Origin: Thioclava sp. ES.031
GTDB taxonomy: Bacteria > Pseudomonadota > Alphaproteobacteria > Rhodobacterales > Rhodobacteraceae
Length of the DNA stretch: 64,000 nt
Direction of reading: 5' to 3'
Assembly (NCBI RefSeq): GCF_002563775.1
Contig: NZ_PDJO01000001.1
Location: 2,366,001 to 2,430,000 of the forward strand
Positions 17,912 through 26,670 of the stretch are shown here, in pieces. The notes beneath the pieces were generated by a model. It was given only the letters and a program-made list of their open reading frames with translations. It did not search any database and was not told where the DNA came from. Position 1 is the first letter of the stretch. Every line of letters begins with the position of its first letter. A program made the translations under genes and the position numbers.

Positions 17912-18532
17912 TCAGTTCTTCGCGTAGAATTCGACCACGAGGTTCGGTTCCATCTGAACCGCGAAGGGCACGTCGGACAGGGCCGGGGTGCGCACGAATT
18001 TCGCGGTCAGTTTGTTGTGGTCGGCTTCGATGTAATCCGGAACGTCACGCTCGGGCGACTGAACGGCTTCGAGAACCAGAGCCATCTGCTTGGACTTCTC
18101 GCGGACTTCCACCACGTCGCCTTCTTTCAGGCGGTAGGAGGGGATGTTCACTTTCTTGCCGTTCACGAGCACGTGGCCGTGGTTCACGAACTGGCGCGCT
18201 GCGAAGACGGTCGGAACGAACTTGGCGCGGTAGACCAGCGCGTCGAGGCGGCGCTCGAGCAGACCGATCAGGTTTTCACCGGTGTCGCCCTTCACACGCT
18301 CGGCTTCGGCGTAGATGCGGCGGAACTGCTTCTCGGTCAGGTCGCCGTAATGGCCCTTCAGCTTCTGCTTGGCGCGGAGCTGGATACCGAAGTCGGACAG
18401 TTTGCCCTTGCGGCGCTGACCGTGCTGGCCGGGGCCGTATTCACGACGGTTGACGGGCGACTTGGCGCGGCCCCAAATGTTCTCGCCCATGCGGCGGTCG
18501 ATTTTGTACTTGGCAGACGTGCGTTTGGTCAC
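17912..18532 (-). CDS. rpsD: 30S ribosomal protein S4
   Basis: 206-aa primary 16S rRNA-binding protein of the small subunit. It has the normal length, the N-terminal S4/S9 domain and an S4 RNA-binding domain ([13 protein letters not shown]...[18 protein letters not shown]). It starts with GTG at 18532, preceded by AGGAGAT at good spacing. As in many alphaproteobacteria it stands alone rather than in the alpha operon. A TATAAT lies only a few bases ahead of the Shine-Dalgarno sequence, but no good -35 element accompanies it. Confidence 0.97.
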   Translation of the reverse strand: MTKRTSAKYKIDRRMGENIWGRAKSPVNRREYGPGQHGQRRKGKLSDFGIQLRAKQKLKGHYGDLTEKQFRRIYAEAERVKGDTGENLIGLLERRLDALVYRAKFVPTVFAARQFVNHGHVLVNGKKVNIPSYRLKEGDVVEVREKSKQMALVLEAVQSPERDVPDYIEADHNKLTAKFVRTPALSDVPFAVQMEPNLVVEFYAKN

Positions 18533-18974
18533 GGCTGATCTCCTTCATTATAGTTTCGAAGGGCGTTGTCCTCCTCCGGGCCTTGCGGCGACCGGCGACA
18601 GGTTTCCTCTTGCGAGGTCCACCAACACCAATGAATAATCCCGGCAACTCGCGTTACCGGAATGGCGGGCTTATACAGCGGCGCGCGCGGGTGTCAACCA
18701 CTCGGGGCGCCACATCGGTGCCGCGCGAAATCAGCCGCTCGTCCCCCCTACTCTTCTTGGTTGCCCCGGAACGCCACGCCCTCGCAGTTTCGTGAGTGTT
18801 TTGTGTTCGCCACCCCCCTGTTCAGAGCAACATTTCAAGCCATGATTGCGCTAACGGGACGCGTACCGGATGCGCGTCACGGCGCTGTTCTGTCCGCAAC
18901 CGGCACAGGCGGCGCGCTGGGGCAAGGCGATGCCACCCCACGGGAGGAACCCATCCGGCCTTAGGAGGATTATA
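18533..18974. other. rpsD / sugar-transporter divergent intergenic region
   Basis: 442 bp between divergent genes. No protein-coding gene is convincing. It must hold the promoters for rpsD (minus) and for the sugar ABC transporter (plus), but no clear sigma-70 pair or operator is visible. AGGAGG at 18963-18968 is the ribosome-binding site of the solute-binding protein. Confidence 0.6.
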
Positions 18975-20156
18975 ATGAAAGACATTCGTCGCTCGACGTG
19001 CGGAACCGCCGCGCGTCTCGCTGGAACCAGCGTTCTCGCGCTTGGCCTGATTGCAGGTGCCGCGCAAGCCCAAGGCGTCACCGCCGACAGCTTCGGTGCT
19101 GATTTCGCCGCCATGGGCCAGCTCAAGGACATCGCCGCCAAGGGCAAGGGCAAGGTCGGCGTGCTGCTGCCCGACACCGCCAGCTCCGCGCGCTACACCT
19201 CGTTCGACGAGCCCTACCTGAAGAAAGCCTTCAAGGAGGCGGGCCTGTCCGCGGACGATCTGATCATCACCAACGCGCAAGGCTCGGAAGCCGACCAGCT
19301 CACCCAGGCGCAGACCGATATCAGCCAGGGCGCGACCGTTCTGCTGATCGACCCGATCTCCTCGGGCGGCGGTGCGGCTGTCGAGAAATACGCGAAAGAG
19401 CACGGCGTCGCGGTCATCGACTATGACCGGATCACGCTTGGCGGCTCGCGCGACTACTATATCAGCTTCGACAACGAATATGTCGGCGAGCTGATCGGCA
19501 AGGGCATGGAACAATGCCTCAGCGACTGGAACATCGAGAAGCCGAATATCCTCGTGATGGCGGGCTCGCCCGATGACAACAACGCCACGCTGTTCAAGCA
19601 GGGCTACATGAGCGTGCTGAAGCCGAAATTCGACGATGGCAGCTACATCAACGCGGGCGAGCCCGCGGGCACCTGGGACCCGTCGGTCGCACGGACCACC
19701 TTCGAGCAGCAGTTCACCGCGCATCAGGACATGAACGCCGTCGTCACCCCGAATGACGACAACGCAAACGCGGTCATCTCCTATCTCAAGACGCTGAAAG
19801 TGCCGCCGAAAGCCTTCCCGACCACCGGTCAGGACGCGACGGTCACCGGCCTGCAGAACGTGCTCACCGGTTACCAGTGCGGCACCGTCTACAAGCCGAT
19901 CTATCTCGAAGCTCAGGCGGCAGCAGCGCTCGCGCTCTACATGCGTGCAGGCGACAACCCGCCCGAAGGCCTCGTCAACGGCAAGGTCAATGACAGCCAG
20001 GGCGGCATGGACGTGCCCTCGATCCTGCTCAAGCCGATCTGGGTCACCCCGGAGAACATGGCCGACACCGTCGTGAAAGACGGCTTCGTCGACACCTCCA
20101 AGCTCTGTGCGGGCGGCGCGGCTGACGCGTGCAAGGCCGCAGGCATCGGGAACTAA
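18975..20156 (+). CDS. Sugar ABC transporter substrate-binding protein, XylF-like
   Basis: 393-aa periplasmic binding protein of the ribose/xylose (type I, LacI-like fold) family, with a long signal peptide ending AQA-QG at about residue 33. The body shows family features: GVLLPDTASSARY at the start of lobe 1, VIDYDRI, SPDDNNA, and the xylose-protein-like GQDATVTGLQNVLTGYQ. ATG 18975 follows AGGAGG-ATTATA. The permease/ATPase fusion gene starts 6 bp later. A pentose such as xylose is the likely ligand by resemblance; this is not proven. Confidence 0.92.
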   Translation: MKDIRRSTCGTAARLAGTSVLALGLIAGAAQAQGVTADSFGADFAAMGQLKDIAAKGKGKVGVLLPDTASSARYTSFDEPYLKKAFKEAGLSADDLIITNAQGSEADQLTQAQTDISQGATVLLIDPISSGGGAAVEKYAKEHGVAVIDYDRITLGGSRDYYISFDNEYVGELIGKGMEQCLSDWNIEKPNILVMAGSPDDNNATLFKQGYMSVLKPKFDDGSYINAGEPAGTWDPSVARTTFEQQFTAHQDMNAVVTPNDDNANAVISYLKTLKVPPKAFPTTGQDATVTGLQNVLTGYQCGTVYKPIYLEAQAAAALALYMRAGDNPPEGLVNGKVNDSQGGMDVPSILLKPIWVTPENMADTVVKDGFVDTSKLCAGGAADACKAAGIGN

Positions 20157-20162
20157 TAGCCA

Positions 20163-22268
20163 ATGATGGACACGGGTAACGGTACCGGGTCCCTGACGGA
20201 GGATCGCGACGCGATCCTCCGTATTCGGGGTCTCGAAAAGAGCTTCGGTGCAGTGCAGGCGCTCAGCGGGGTCGATTTCGACGTCCGCCCCGGCGAGGTG
20301 ACGGCACTGGTCGGTGACAATGGCGCGGGCAAATCCGTGCTGACGAAAACCATCGCCGGCATCCATGAAGCAGATGGCGGCGTGATCGAATGGGAAGGCA
20401 ATGACGTCCGCGTCCGCTCGCCCCGCGACAGTGCGGAGCTGGGCATCGAGGTCGTCTATCAGGACCTTGCGCTGTGCGACAATCTCGACGTCGTGCAGAA
20501 CATGTTCCTCGGACGCGAAATCCTGACCAACGGGATGCTCGACGAGGACGCGATGGAGCGCGCCGCGGCAGAGACGCTCAAAGGGCTGCGCGTGACCACG
20601 CTGCGCTCGATCCGCGCGCCGGTCTCGGCGCTCTCGGGCGGTCAGCGGCAATCGATCGCGGTCGCCAAGGCCGTGATGTGGAATTCCAAACTGGTGATCC
20701 TCGACGAGCCCACGGCGGCGCTCGGCGTGGCCCAGACCGGTCAGGTGCTGCAACTGGTGCGCCGCCTCGCCGATCAGGGCCTCGCGGTGGTGATGATCTC
20801 GCACAACCTCAACGACGTCTTCGCGGTCTCCGACCGGATCGCGATCCTGCGTCTGGGCGAGATGGTCAGCCAGGGCCCGATCGACGAATACGACACCCAG
20901 CGCGTGGTCGAGCTGATGACCACGGGCAAATCCGACCATGTGGTCGAGCCGGGCGCGATGCGCGCCGCCGCCTCGATCGCGGCCGAGAACGCCAAGGAGG
21001 TCGCGGCTCAACGCGAGGTCTCGGGCGAAAGCGGCCCCTCTGCCGTGGTGGGCGCCACAACCGAGGATCAGAGCTTCTCGAGCTACCTCTCGCGCACATG
21101 GGCGAAGATCAAGGCGGGCGAAAGCGGCGTGCTGCCGGTGCTTTTGGGCTTCGTACTGATCTCGCTGATCTTCCAGCTGCAGAACCCGAAATTCCTCTCG
21201 CCGGGGAATGTCGTGAACCTGCTCGTGCAGGGCTCGGTCTTCATGATGATCGGGATGGGACAGGTCTTCGTGCTCTTGCTGGGCGAGATCGACCTGTCGC
21301 TCGGCTTCGTGGCCGGGATCGGCGCGACGGTGGCGACACTGCTGGTGGCGCCGGGCACCGACTGGCCCTGGTGGGCGGCTGTCGCGGCAGGTCTGGCCGT
21401 GCCGGCGGTTCTGGGCATCTTCCAGGGTTCGCTGATCACGCGGCTCAAACTGCCCTCTTTCGTCGTCACGCTGGCGGGCCTTCTGGGTTTCAACGGGCTG
21501 ATGATCCAACTGCTCGGCGCCGGGGGGACGATCCCTGTCGCGAGTGACACGATCAACAATTTCGCCAATGGCACGCTGACGCCCCTGATGGGCTGGCTGA
21601 TGACCGGGGCGGTGGTTCTGGTCTTCGCGATCATGACCTTCCGCAAGGATGCGAAACGCCGCCAGAGCGGCCTCGTCGCGCCGCCGATGGGCCTCACCAT
21701 CGCGAAGATCGCGGCCGCCGTGATCGCGGGTATCGTGCTGGTGACGATCTCCAACATGAACCGGGGCGTCGCACGCTTCCCGCTCTCGGGCATGCCGTGG
21801 GTGATCCCGATCGTCTTCGCGGTGCTGCTGGCATGGTCCTTCCTGCTGGGACGGCTGAAATTCGGCCGCTATGTCCTCGCGATCGGCGGCAATGCCGAGG
21901 CCGCGCGCCGGGCGGGCATCAACCTGCGCCTGATCCGGACCGCAGCCTTCACCCTGGCGGCGACGACGGCGGGTCTGGGCGGCATCATCTACGCCTCGCG
22001 CCTGCGCTCGATCTCCACCAGCTTCGACGGCGGCACGATCGTGCTCTACGTCGTCGCGACCGCGGTGATCGGCGGCACGTCCCTCTTCGGCGGGCGTGGC
22101 CATCCGATCCACGCGATCCTCGGCGGTGTCGTGATCGCGGCGATCGTCAACGGCATGGCGCTTCTGGGCCTGCCGGCGGCGGTGCAGCTGATGGCGACGG
22201 CGGCGGTGCTGCTCGCATCGATCACGGTCGACGTAGTGGTGCGCCGGCGTGGCGAGACCACACGCTAA
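20163..22268 (+). CDS. Fused sugar ABC ATPase-permease (XylG-XylH type)
   Basis: 701-aa single polypeptide. Residues 15-250 are one ABC ATPase domain: Walker A GDNGAGKS 51-58, signature LSGGQ 157-161, Walker B VILDEP 178-183, H-loop H214. An Ala/Glu-rich linker follows (about 235-300), then a RbsC/XylH-type permease with about ten hydrophobic segments. Sugar importers of this class usually have a separate double-ATPase protein (RbsA/XylG) and a separate permease; here a single ATPase copy is fused to the permease. The frame is uninterrupted, so it is not a frameshift artefact of the stop codon. It follows the binding-protein gene by 6 bp. Confidence 0.92.
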   Translation: MMDTGNGTGSLTEDRDAILRIRGLEKSFGAVQALSGVDFDVRPGEVTALVGDNGAGKSVLTKTIAGIHEADGGVIEWEGNDVRVRSPRDSAELGIEVVYQDLALCDNLDVVQNMFLGREILTNGMLDEDAMERAAAETLKGLRVTTLRSIRAPVSALSGGQRQSIAVAKAVMWNSKLVILDEPTAALGVAQTGQVLQLVRRLADQGLAVVMISHNLNDVFAVSDRIAILRLGEMVSQGPIDEYDTQRVVELMTTGKSDHVVEPGAMRAAASIAAENAKEVAAQREVSGESGPSAVVGATTEDQSFSSYLSRTWAKIKAGESGVLPVLLGFVLISLIFQLQNPKFLSPGNVVNLLVQGSVFMMIGMGQVFVLLLGEIDLSLGFVAGIGATVATLLVAPGTDWPWWAAVAAGLAVPAVLGIFQGSLITRLKLPSFVVTLAGLLGFNGLMIQLLGAGGTIPVASDTINNFANGTLTPLMGWLMTGAVVLVFAIMTFRKDAKRRQSGLVAPPMGLTIAKIAAAVIAGIVLVTISNMNRGVARFPLSGMPWVIPIVFAVLLAWSFLLGRLKFGRYVLAIGGNAEAARRAGINLRLIRTAAFTLAATTAGLGGIIYASRLRSISTSFDGGTIVLYVVATAVIGGTSLFGGRGHPIHAILGGVVIAAIVNGMALLGLPAAVQLMATAAVLLASITVDVVVRRRGETTR

Positions 22269-22293
22269 GCCAAGCGAAACCCCTTGAAAACGA

Positions 22294-22324
22294 AACGCGC
22301 GCGAGACATCTCGCGCGCGTTTTT
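22294..22324 (+). terminator. Terminator of sugar transporter operon
   Basis: 13-bp perfect stem AACGCGCGCGAGA with its complement, a 2-nt centre (effectively a 4-6 nt loop), then TTTT. It lies 26 bp after the fusion gene. Confidence 0.88.
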
Positions 22325-22468
22325 CATTGCGCCCGTCACCCCTGCCCCGCACCGACCCGCGCCCCCGCCTGCGCCCACTCCGTCCCACGCGAGGGAAATC
22401 GCAAACCACCCGAAATTCCGTCGAAAAACCGCTTGTCTCCCCCCGAGACGATCCCTATACGGGTCCGC

Positions 22469-22512
22469 GGAGACGTGGCCGAGTGGTCGAAGGCGCTCCC
22501 CTGCTAAGGGAG
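22469..22512 (+). pseudogene. Truncated tRNA-Ser(GCU), island integration site
   Basis: The bases read as the 5' half of a tRNA-Ser: acceptor strand GGAGACG, D arm GGCCGAGTGGTCGAAGGC, and a complete anticodon arm CTCCC-CTGCTAA-GGGAG with anticodon GCU. After 22512 there is no variable arm, no GGTTCGAATCC T arm and no 3' acceptor complement to GGAGACG. An integrase lies immediately beyond, so the gene was split by integration of the island. The 3' half is expected at the far end, outside this window, unless it was lost. Confidence 0.8.
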
Positions 22513-22525
22513 CGACACATACGGG

Positions 22526-22547
22526 AAAAGGCTCTATAATCAGAGCC
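22526..22547 (-). terminator. Integrase terminator
   Basis: On the minus strand, GGCTCT-GATTAT-AGAGCC is followed directly by TTTT. It is 19 bp past the integrase stop and 14 bp from the truncated tRNA. Confidence 0.75.
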
Positions 22548-22565
22548 ATAGAACCTTTCCCCCTT

Positions 22566-23471
22566 TCAGTTGTCCAAATCATTCCCAAAGTCCCAGCCAT
22601 AGGATTTCAGTCGCATCGGTAGATCCGAAGGCGCCAGCTTGGTGTAGCGGAGTGCCGTGTCATGCTTTGCCCAGCCTCCGCGGCTCATCAGAAGCTTCAT
22701 GTCTTTTGTAGCGGCATACGTCCATGTGGCGAACGAATGTCGCAAAGAATGGGGCGTGCATGCCTCCGGGAGGCCGGCTGCCTCTCGGAGTTTCTTGAAC
22801 TCGCGTCGGATCTGACCGCCACCCTTGTAGCGGAGCGTAAACGGTTTACCCTCGCGATTGAGGATGATCGGCCCTTTATCCGGCAACCCTTCCATGTGGT
22901 CGATTGCTTTCGAGGGGAGATAGACGAGGCGCGTGCTTGCCTCAGTCTTTCCGGCCCCCTCGAGCTCGCCACGGACCAAGCATTCACGCGTGTTCCAGTT
23001 GATGTCTTCAGCAGCCAGAACGAAGCTCTCGCCTGTCCGGCAGCCAGTGCCGAGCAAAAACGCGATGGCAGTGCGTATCCGCCTCTGTGGATCGTCGACG
23101 CCATAGCGTTCCGGTGTGCTGGCGACATGCAGTAGATCTTCTGCCTGTTCCGGGGTAAGCCAGAACATCCGACGCGTGTCACAGCCCTTCTCGCGCCTCG
23201 TTTTCGTCAGGTACTTGTCAAGAGACCGCAACGGTCCGAGGAAATTGCGCTGGATCGTGCTCTCCACGCAGCCAGGATGGAGCTCTGCAATTGCTCGGGC
23301 ACGCCACGCGGGGTCGAGAGTCTGACGAAACGTGATCGAAGGTCCGGCGTATTCGAGCAACCGGTCCCAAGGGCGCGGATCGTCGGTGATCTCTTTGAAT
23401 TCGGTCCCCACGCAGAAGAACGGCTCGTCCCTACGGTCGTCGCCAAAGAGTCCGTGAGGAAAATCAAACAT
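22566..23471 (-). CDS. Tyrosine recombinase (island integrase)
   Basis: 301-aa phage-type integrase. An N-terminal SAM-like domain is followed by the catalytic domain: the first Arg is in GTGCRTGE, the HxLRH box is in PHSLRHSF, and the nucleophile Tyr is in ALRYTKLAP. All hallmarks are intact, so it may be active. It points toward the truncated tRNA-Ser, the normal arrangement for tRNA-targeting islands. Its start overlaps the upstream HTH gene by 8 bp. It is a clear relative of the integrase at 52.1 kb (shared RY-K-AP-DL...YGWDF ending). Confidence 0.94.
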   Translation of the reverse strand: MFDFPHGLFGDDRRDEPFFCVGTEFKEITDDPRPWDRLLEYAGPSITFRQTLDPAWRARAIAELHPGCVESTIQRNFLGPLRSLDKYLTKTRREKGCDTRRMFWLTPEQAEDLLHVASTPERYGVDDPQRRIRTAIAFLLGTGCRTGESFVLAAEDINWNTRECLVRGELEGAGKTEASTRLVYLPSKAIDHMEGLPDKGPIILNREGKPFTLRYKGGGQIRREFKKLREAAGLPEACTPHSLRHSFATWTYAATKDMKLLMSRGGWAKHDTALRYTKLAPSDLPMRLKSYGWDFGNDLDN

Positions 23472-23844
23472 CCCGACCTCCCTTCCGCTTCTTTCGCAAC
23501 TCGGCCACGAACCGTTCGTATTCCGCGGTAACGGCGGTGTTCGGCGAGTTATTCCGCTGACGGGAACTGTCCGCCGCGCTCTGGCGGCGTAGAGACCTGA
23601 TCATCGCGATGTTTTCGCGATAGAATAGGTTCTTTCGGCCATGTTTCTCGACGATGCCTTTTGAGTGTGCGTATCGCGCGAGAGTTTTGAACAGCTCACG
23701 GCGAGAGATGCCCAGCTCCTCTGCGGCTCCCGTGGTCGTCAACGGATACTTGGGCGACTCCTGGGTTAAAGCATTTCGCGGTCCACGTGGATAGAAGTTG
23801 CCGGAGGAAGCTCCGGCAGTGAGTTCGAGATGGTCGTATGCCAT
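23464..23844 (-). CDS. HTH protein upstream of integrase, possible excisionase
   Basis: 126-aa protein from the ATG at 23844. A central helix-turn-helix (TTTGAAEELGISRRELFKTL) is followed by a basic wing (EKHGRKNLFYREN) and a very basic C-terminus (RKKRKGGR). Overlap with the integrase start suggests cotranslation. A recombination-directionality factor or island regulator is the likely role by position and size. The family is not firmly recognised. Confidence 0.7.
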   Translation of the reverse strand: MAYDHLELTAGASSGNFYPRGPRNALTQESPKYPLTTTGAAEELGISRRELFKTLARYAHSKGIVEKHGRKNLFYRENIAMIRSLRRQSAADSSRQRNNSPNTAVTAEYERFVAELRKKRKGGRDV

Positions 23845-26050
23845 GGAAAAGTTCCTTTGTTGCGATTGGCGTGACAAAAGGAGACCCTACCACTCGTCCC
23901 TGTAAAGGCGGCACGATGACGATTTTTGAACGACCAAGATCACCATTGACGAACACAAAGTTCGAGCACCGACCTTTTGAAGGGGCTTCAGCGTTCAAGC
24001 AGACGCGCTTGCGCAATCTGTCGCTCCAACGGTGCTTTTGGGGCCTTCGGACGGCGCCACCAAGAACCCGGTGCTCCTGACATGGGGGACGGAAAAAACG
24101 ACCAGGCAATTCGGTCGGCAGGCAAGCCCTCGAAGAGAGACCAGCCTTGGAGTGCTTGAGGAACCGATGGTAGCGAGACGCAATATTGGCAAGCCGTCGG
24201 CGAGGGCTATATTCCGAGAGCATCACTGGCGCCAATTTTCCGCGCGGACGTCCAGCGAAAATCCCGCCATGAAATCTATGATGCGTCAAATCCAGAAATC
24301 GTTGATTGGTGGCATGGGGCACATGACGATGTTTGTTTAAGGTTTTTCGACTTGACGCTCCTCGCGAAGCCTTACGATCGAGTGAAAATTTCCGACCGCA
24401 AGCCGTCTCACCCTCCTACAGCTGCGAAAAAGGTGACAAGTTGATTGGTCCAATCGTAGTCGCGCAATGTCAGGGTCTATCGTGATGGAGGGTTTTCTGC
24501 GGTTTGCGCGATGCTAACACTGATACCGCGAACCTTGCTTGACGATCATCGCAAAGAAATCACCGGAAGAGACTGGAAATCCTACACCCTCGTGTCCGGT
24601 CTCTATGGAACTGATTCCACTCTCCAATGAAATTCCGTTCGGGCACGGAAAAAACAACCTATTCTGCCGAGCGCCGAAAGGGACGTCATGAAGCCAACCT
24701 TCTGCGGATTGTACGTTCGGTTGCATTGCCAATGCTTCAACGCGGAAACTGAATGAAGCAGGCGGCGGCCGTCGCTTTGGACGCGTTTTCTCCCCTGTAG
24801 CTCGAAGCTTATGCAAAATACGAAGCGAGAATTTTCCGACGCTTTGGGCGCGTTTTTCCGACGAACGCTGCAAGGGTGTTTTGGTCCTCTTTGACACGGC
24901 TTCTGGACCCGCTGGCCAACGGTCGGGTGCTTTCCAAGCCCATCCGAAGAGTTGGAACCTGAGAGAGAAGGAAGCTTCCGTGGTCTTCGCCATGTCTGTG
25001 GCCTCCCCCCACCTCCCGGAGAAAACGTCCGCACGAGACACAGCCGGCAAGGGCTGCTCGGAAATTCAGCGCGGAAGCCGACCTTGGATGAAAGGTGCCG
25101 CTACTGGACTACCACAGTCGCCATTCGCGAAGAGGCCTTTATGAGCGCGGCCGATGGGAAAAAGCGATCCTGAACCGACTACGCCGAAAAGCCGCTCGAA
25201 GCCGAGAGCACCAACCACCCACCCCTGCTGCCGGCGGCCGCTCGGAGCGCTTGATGCAACGCGCATTTTCCATCAGCCGTTGCATCTCCGAGAAAAAGCC
25301 GAAGGGTGGCCTCTTCGACGTCAAGTGTTTTTTTCAGTGGCCGCCAGTTTCTTCGGCGTCACTCCCGTAGCAAACGCAGGAAGTGAGATCCTGGTCCGAG
25401 GATACCCCTTCGCTTTTTCCGTGTGTGTTTGGGAAAATGTGGTTGCGCGCTGAGCGCGTTTCCCAGTGAGAGGTCCAGTTTGCTTGAATTTTTCCGGAGG
25501 GGCGATCCGTGGATCTTTGACCCACAAAATTTACAAAAGAGCGGAGATTTTCTCAAAAAATCCTCTCCTCTATGCGACCGACGGATTTGCACTCCGGTGC
25601 ACTTGCATGGGCACTCGTTGAGCGGATGCGACTTCCCCTATTTACCCTCTTTTGGCGAGCGCCAAAGTCCACCGCGATGATTTGGGGGCGCGCAGATTGG
25701 TGTATATTTGCCACACTTCAAGATAAATATGAAATCGTTATTATGCGTCAGACGGGTCTGAATGTGGCGAAGAACCCTCTGTCTTAGAATCGCGGAGTTG
25801 CAGAACGGGCTCCGCGCTCCAGTCTTCACGCGCCCTTGGCAGCATCAAGCAAGATGGCGTCTCCCGGCTGAGCACTCTGTTGGCTGGTATGTTCCATTGC
25901 GCCGGGCAATGGCAAACTGCACGTACACCTTGCCGAGTGTGGTTAATCGATGCAGGTGGCATGAGGGTGCCTGACATTGGCCTATAATGGTCGCGATCGG
26001 CCATTTCACTCTCTTGAGGCGGGCAGCCGGGCAAATGCGCGCATTCAAGT
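23845..26050. other. 2.2-kb region without convincing genes
   Basis: Short open frames overlap on both strands with no consistent start, Shine-Dalgarno sequence or recognisable domain, and composition is visibly more AT-rich than the core. Local structure includes the palindrome GATTGG-T-CCAATC (24443-24455), a direct repeat TTTTCCGACG at 24832 and 24854, and TGCAC-TCCG-GTGCA near 25589. It may be decayed mobile DNA, a replication or transfer control region, or unrecognised non-coding RNA. Confidence 0.5.
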
Positions 26051-26160
26051 TGAATAGCCCCGGATATTATGGACGCCTTCTTTGCTAATTTTGAGGCAAG
26101 GAGGCTCTGATAGGCAGCACCGAGATCAGCGATAGCTTCAAGCGAAATGCCATCGCGCAG
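26051..26160 (+). mobile_element. IS3-family left-end remnant (copy A)
   Basis: TGAATAGCCCCGG begins about 110 bp that match, with scattered substitutions, the left end and first orfA codons of the element at 56,940. The shared stretch includes TGGACGCCTTCTTTGCTAA and the AGGCAAGGAGG leader. The orfA start codon is altered and similarity stops near 26160, beside the terminator of the cupin gene. Only the left end survives. Confidence 0.8.
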
Positions 26161-26185
26161 CGCGGCTCATGCCGTTAGCTCAGTC

Positions 26186-26214
26186 AAAAAAAAGCGCGGC
26201 ACCGGGGGCGCCGC
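26186..26214 (-). terminator. Terminator of the pxp/accBC/cupin operon
   Basis: Minus-strand stem GCGGCGCC-CCC-GGTGCCGC (8 bp, one G-T pair) followed by GC and eight T residues. It lies 30 bp downstream of the cupin stop. Confidence 0.9.
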
Positions 26215-26244
26215 ACAGGTCTATAGCGCGGTGAGCGGCAGGGA

Positions 26245-26565
26245 TCAGCTGCCGCCGCCGTCCAAGAATTCAATCTCGATGAAGGCGAATTCGAACGCAT
26301 TGGAATTCACCACGTCATGCTGCGCACCCTTCTCGCGGAAATAGGGAACGCCCTTGCGCAACTCTGCGAACCGGGTCTGCTCGCCCGGTTCGCGCAATTC
26401 GAGCTGCCCGTCGGCAAGCGGTACCACAACATAGTCATGCTCGTGCCGATGCCAGCCGGTATTGTCCCCCTTGGCAGGGAAGCGCCATTCTGTCACGCGG
26501 GTGCGGGCGTTCTCGATCAAGACGCTCCCCACAGCGCTCCCCGCGCTTTTCTCAGCTTCACACAT
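26245..26565 (-). CDS. Single-domain cupin protein
   Basis: 106-aa protein with a compact cupin fold: GWHRHEHDYVVVPL forms the first metal-binding motif and KGAQHDVVN the second. It could be a small isomerase/lyase or a metabolite-binding accessory protein. It is the last gene of the operon that includes pxpC, pxpB, accC, accB and pxpA, separated from pxpC by about 100 bp. Small cupins are common in amide and ureide catabolic loci, but the reaction is not predictable. Confidence 0.85.
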   Translation of the reverse strand: MCEAEKSAGSAVGSVLIENARTRVTEWRFPAKGDNTGWHRHEHDYVVVPLADGQLELREPGEQTRFAELRKGVPYFREKGAQHDVVNSNAFEFAFIEIEFLDGGGS

Positions 26566-26670
26566 GGCGACCTCTCAGCGCCGTGTCCACGACCGGCCGG
26601 ATGCTCTCGGCCGGCGTAGGCCTTCTGCTTGCCATTTTGGTCATGCCTTTCTCCTTTGCTTTGTTCGGGG

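Noticed and set aside
18822..22409. 1,195-codon open frame on the minus strand opposite the sugar transporter
   Set aside because: Very long but fully antisense to the binding-protein and fusion genes; composition (Arg, Asp, His, Gln) is that of a GC-rich shadow frame and no domain is visible.
24514..25050. 178-codon minus-strand frame in the 2.2-kb non-coding region
   Set aside because: Overlapped by equally long frames in other phases on the same stretch, no Shine-Dalgarno sequence, no domain, and no coding-type base periodicity visible.
26170..26185. GCCGTTAGCTCAGTC resembling the 5' end and D arm of a tRNA
   Set aside because: No anticodon arm, T arm or acceptor complement follows; the next bases form the operon terminator. 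Chance similarity.
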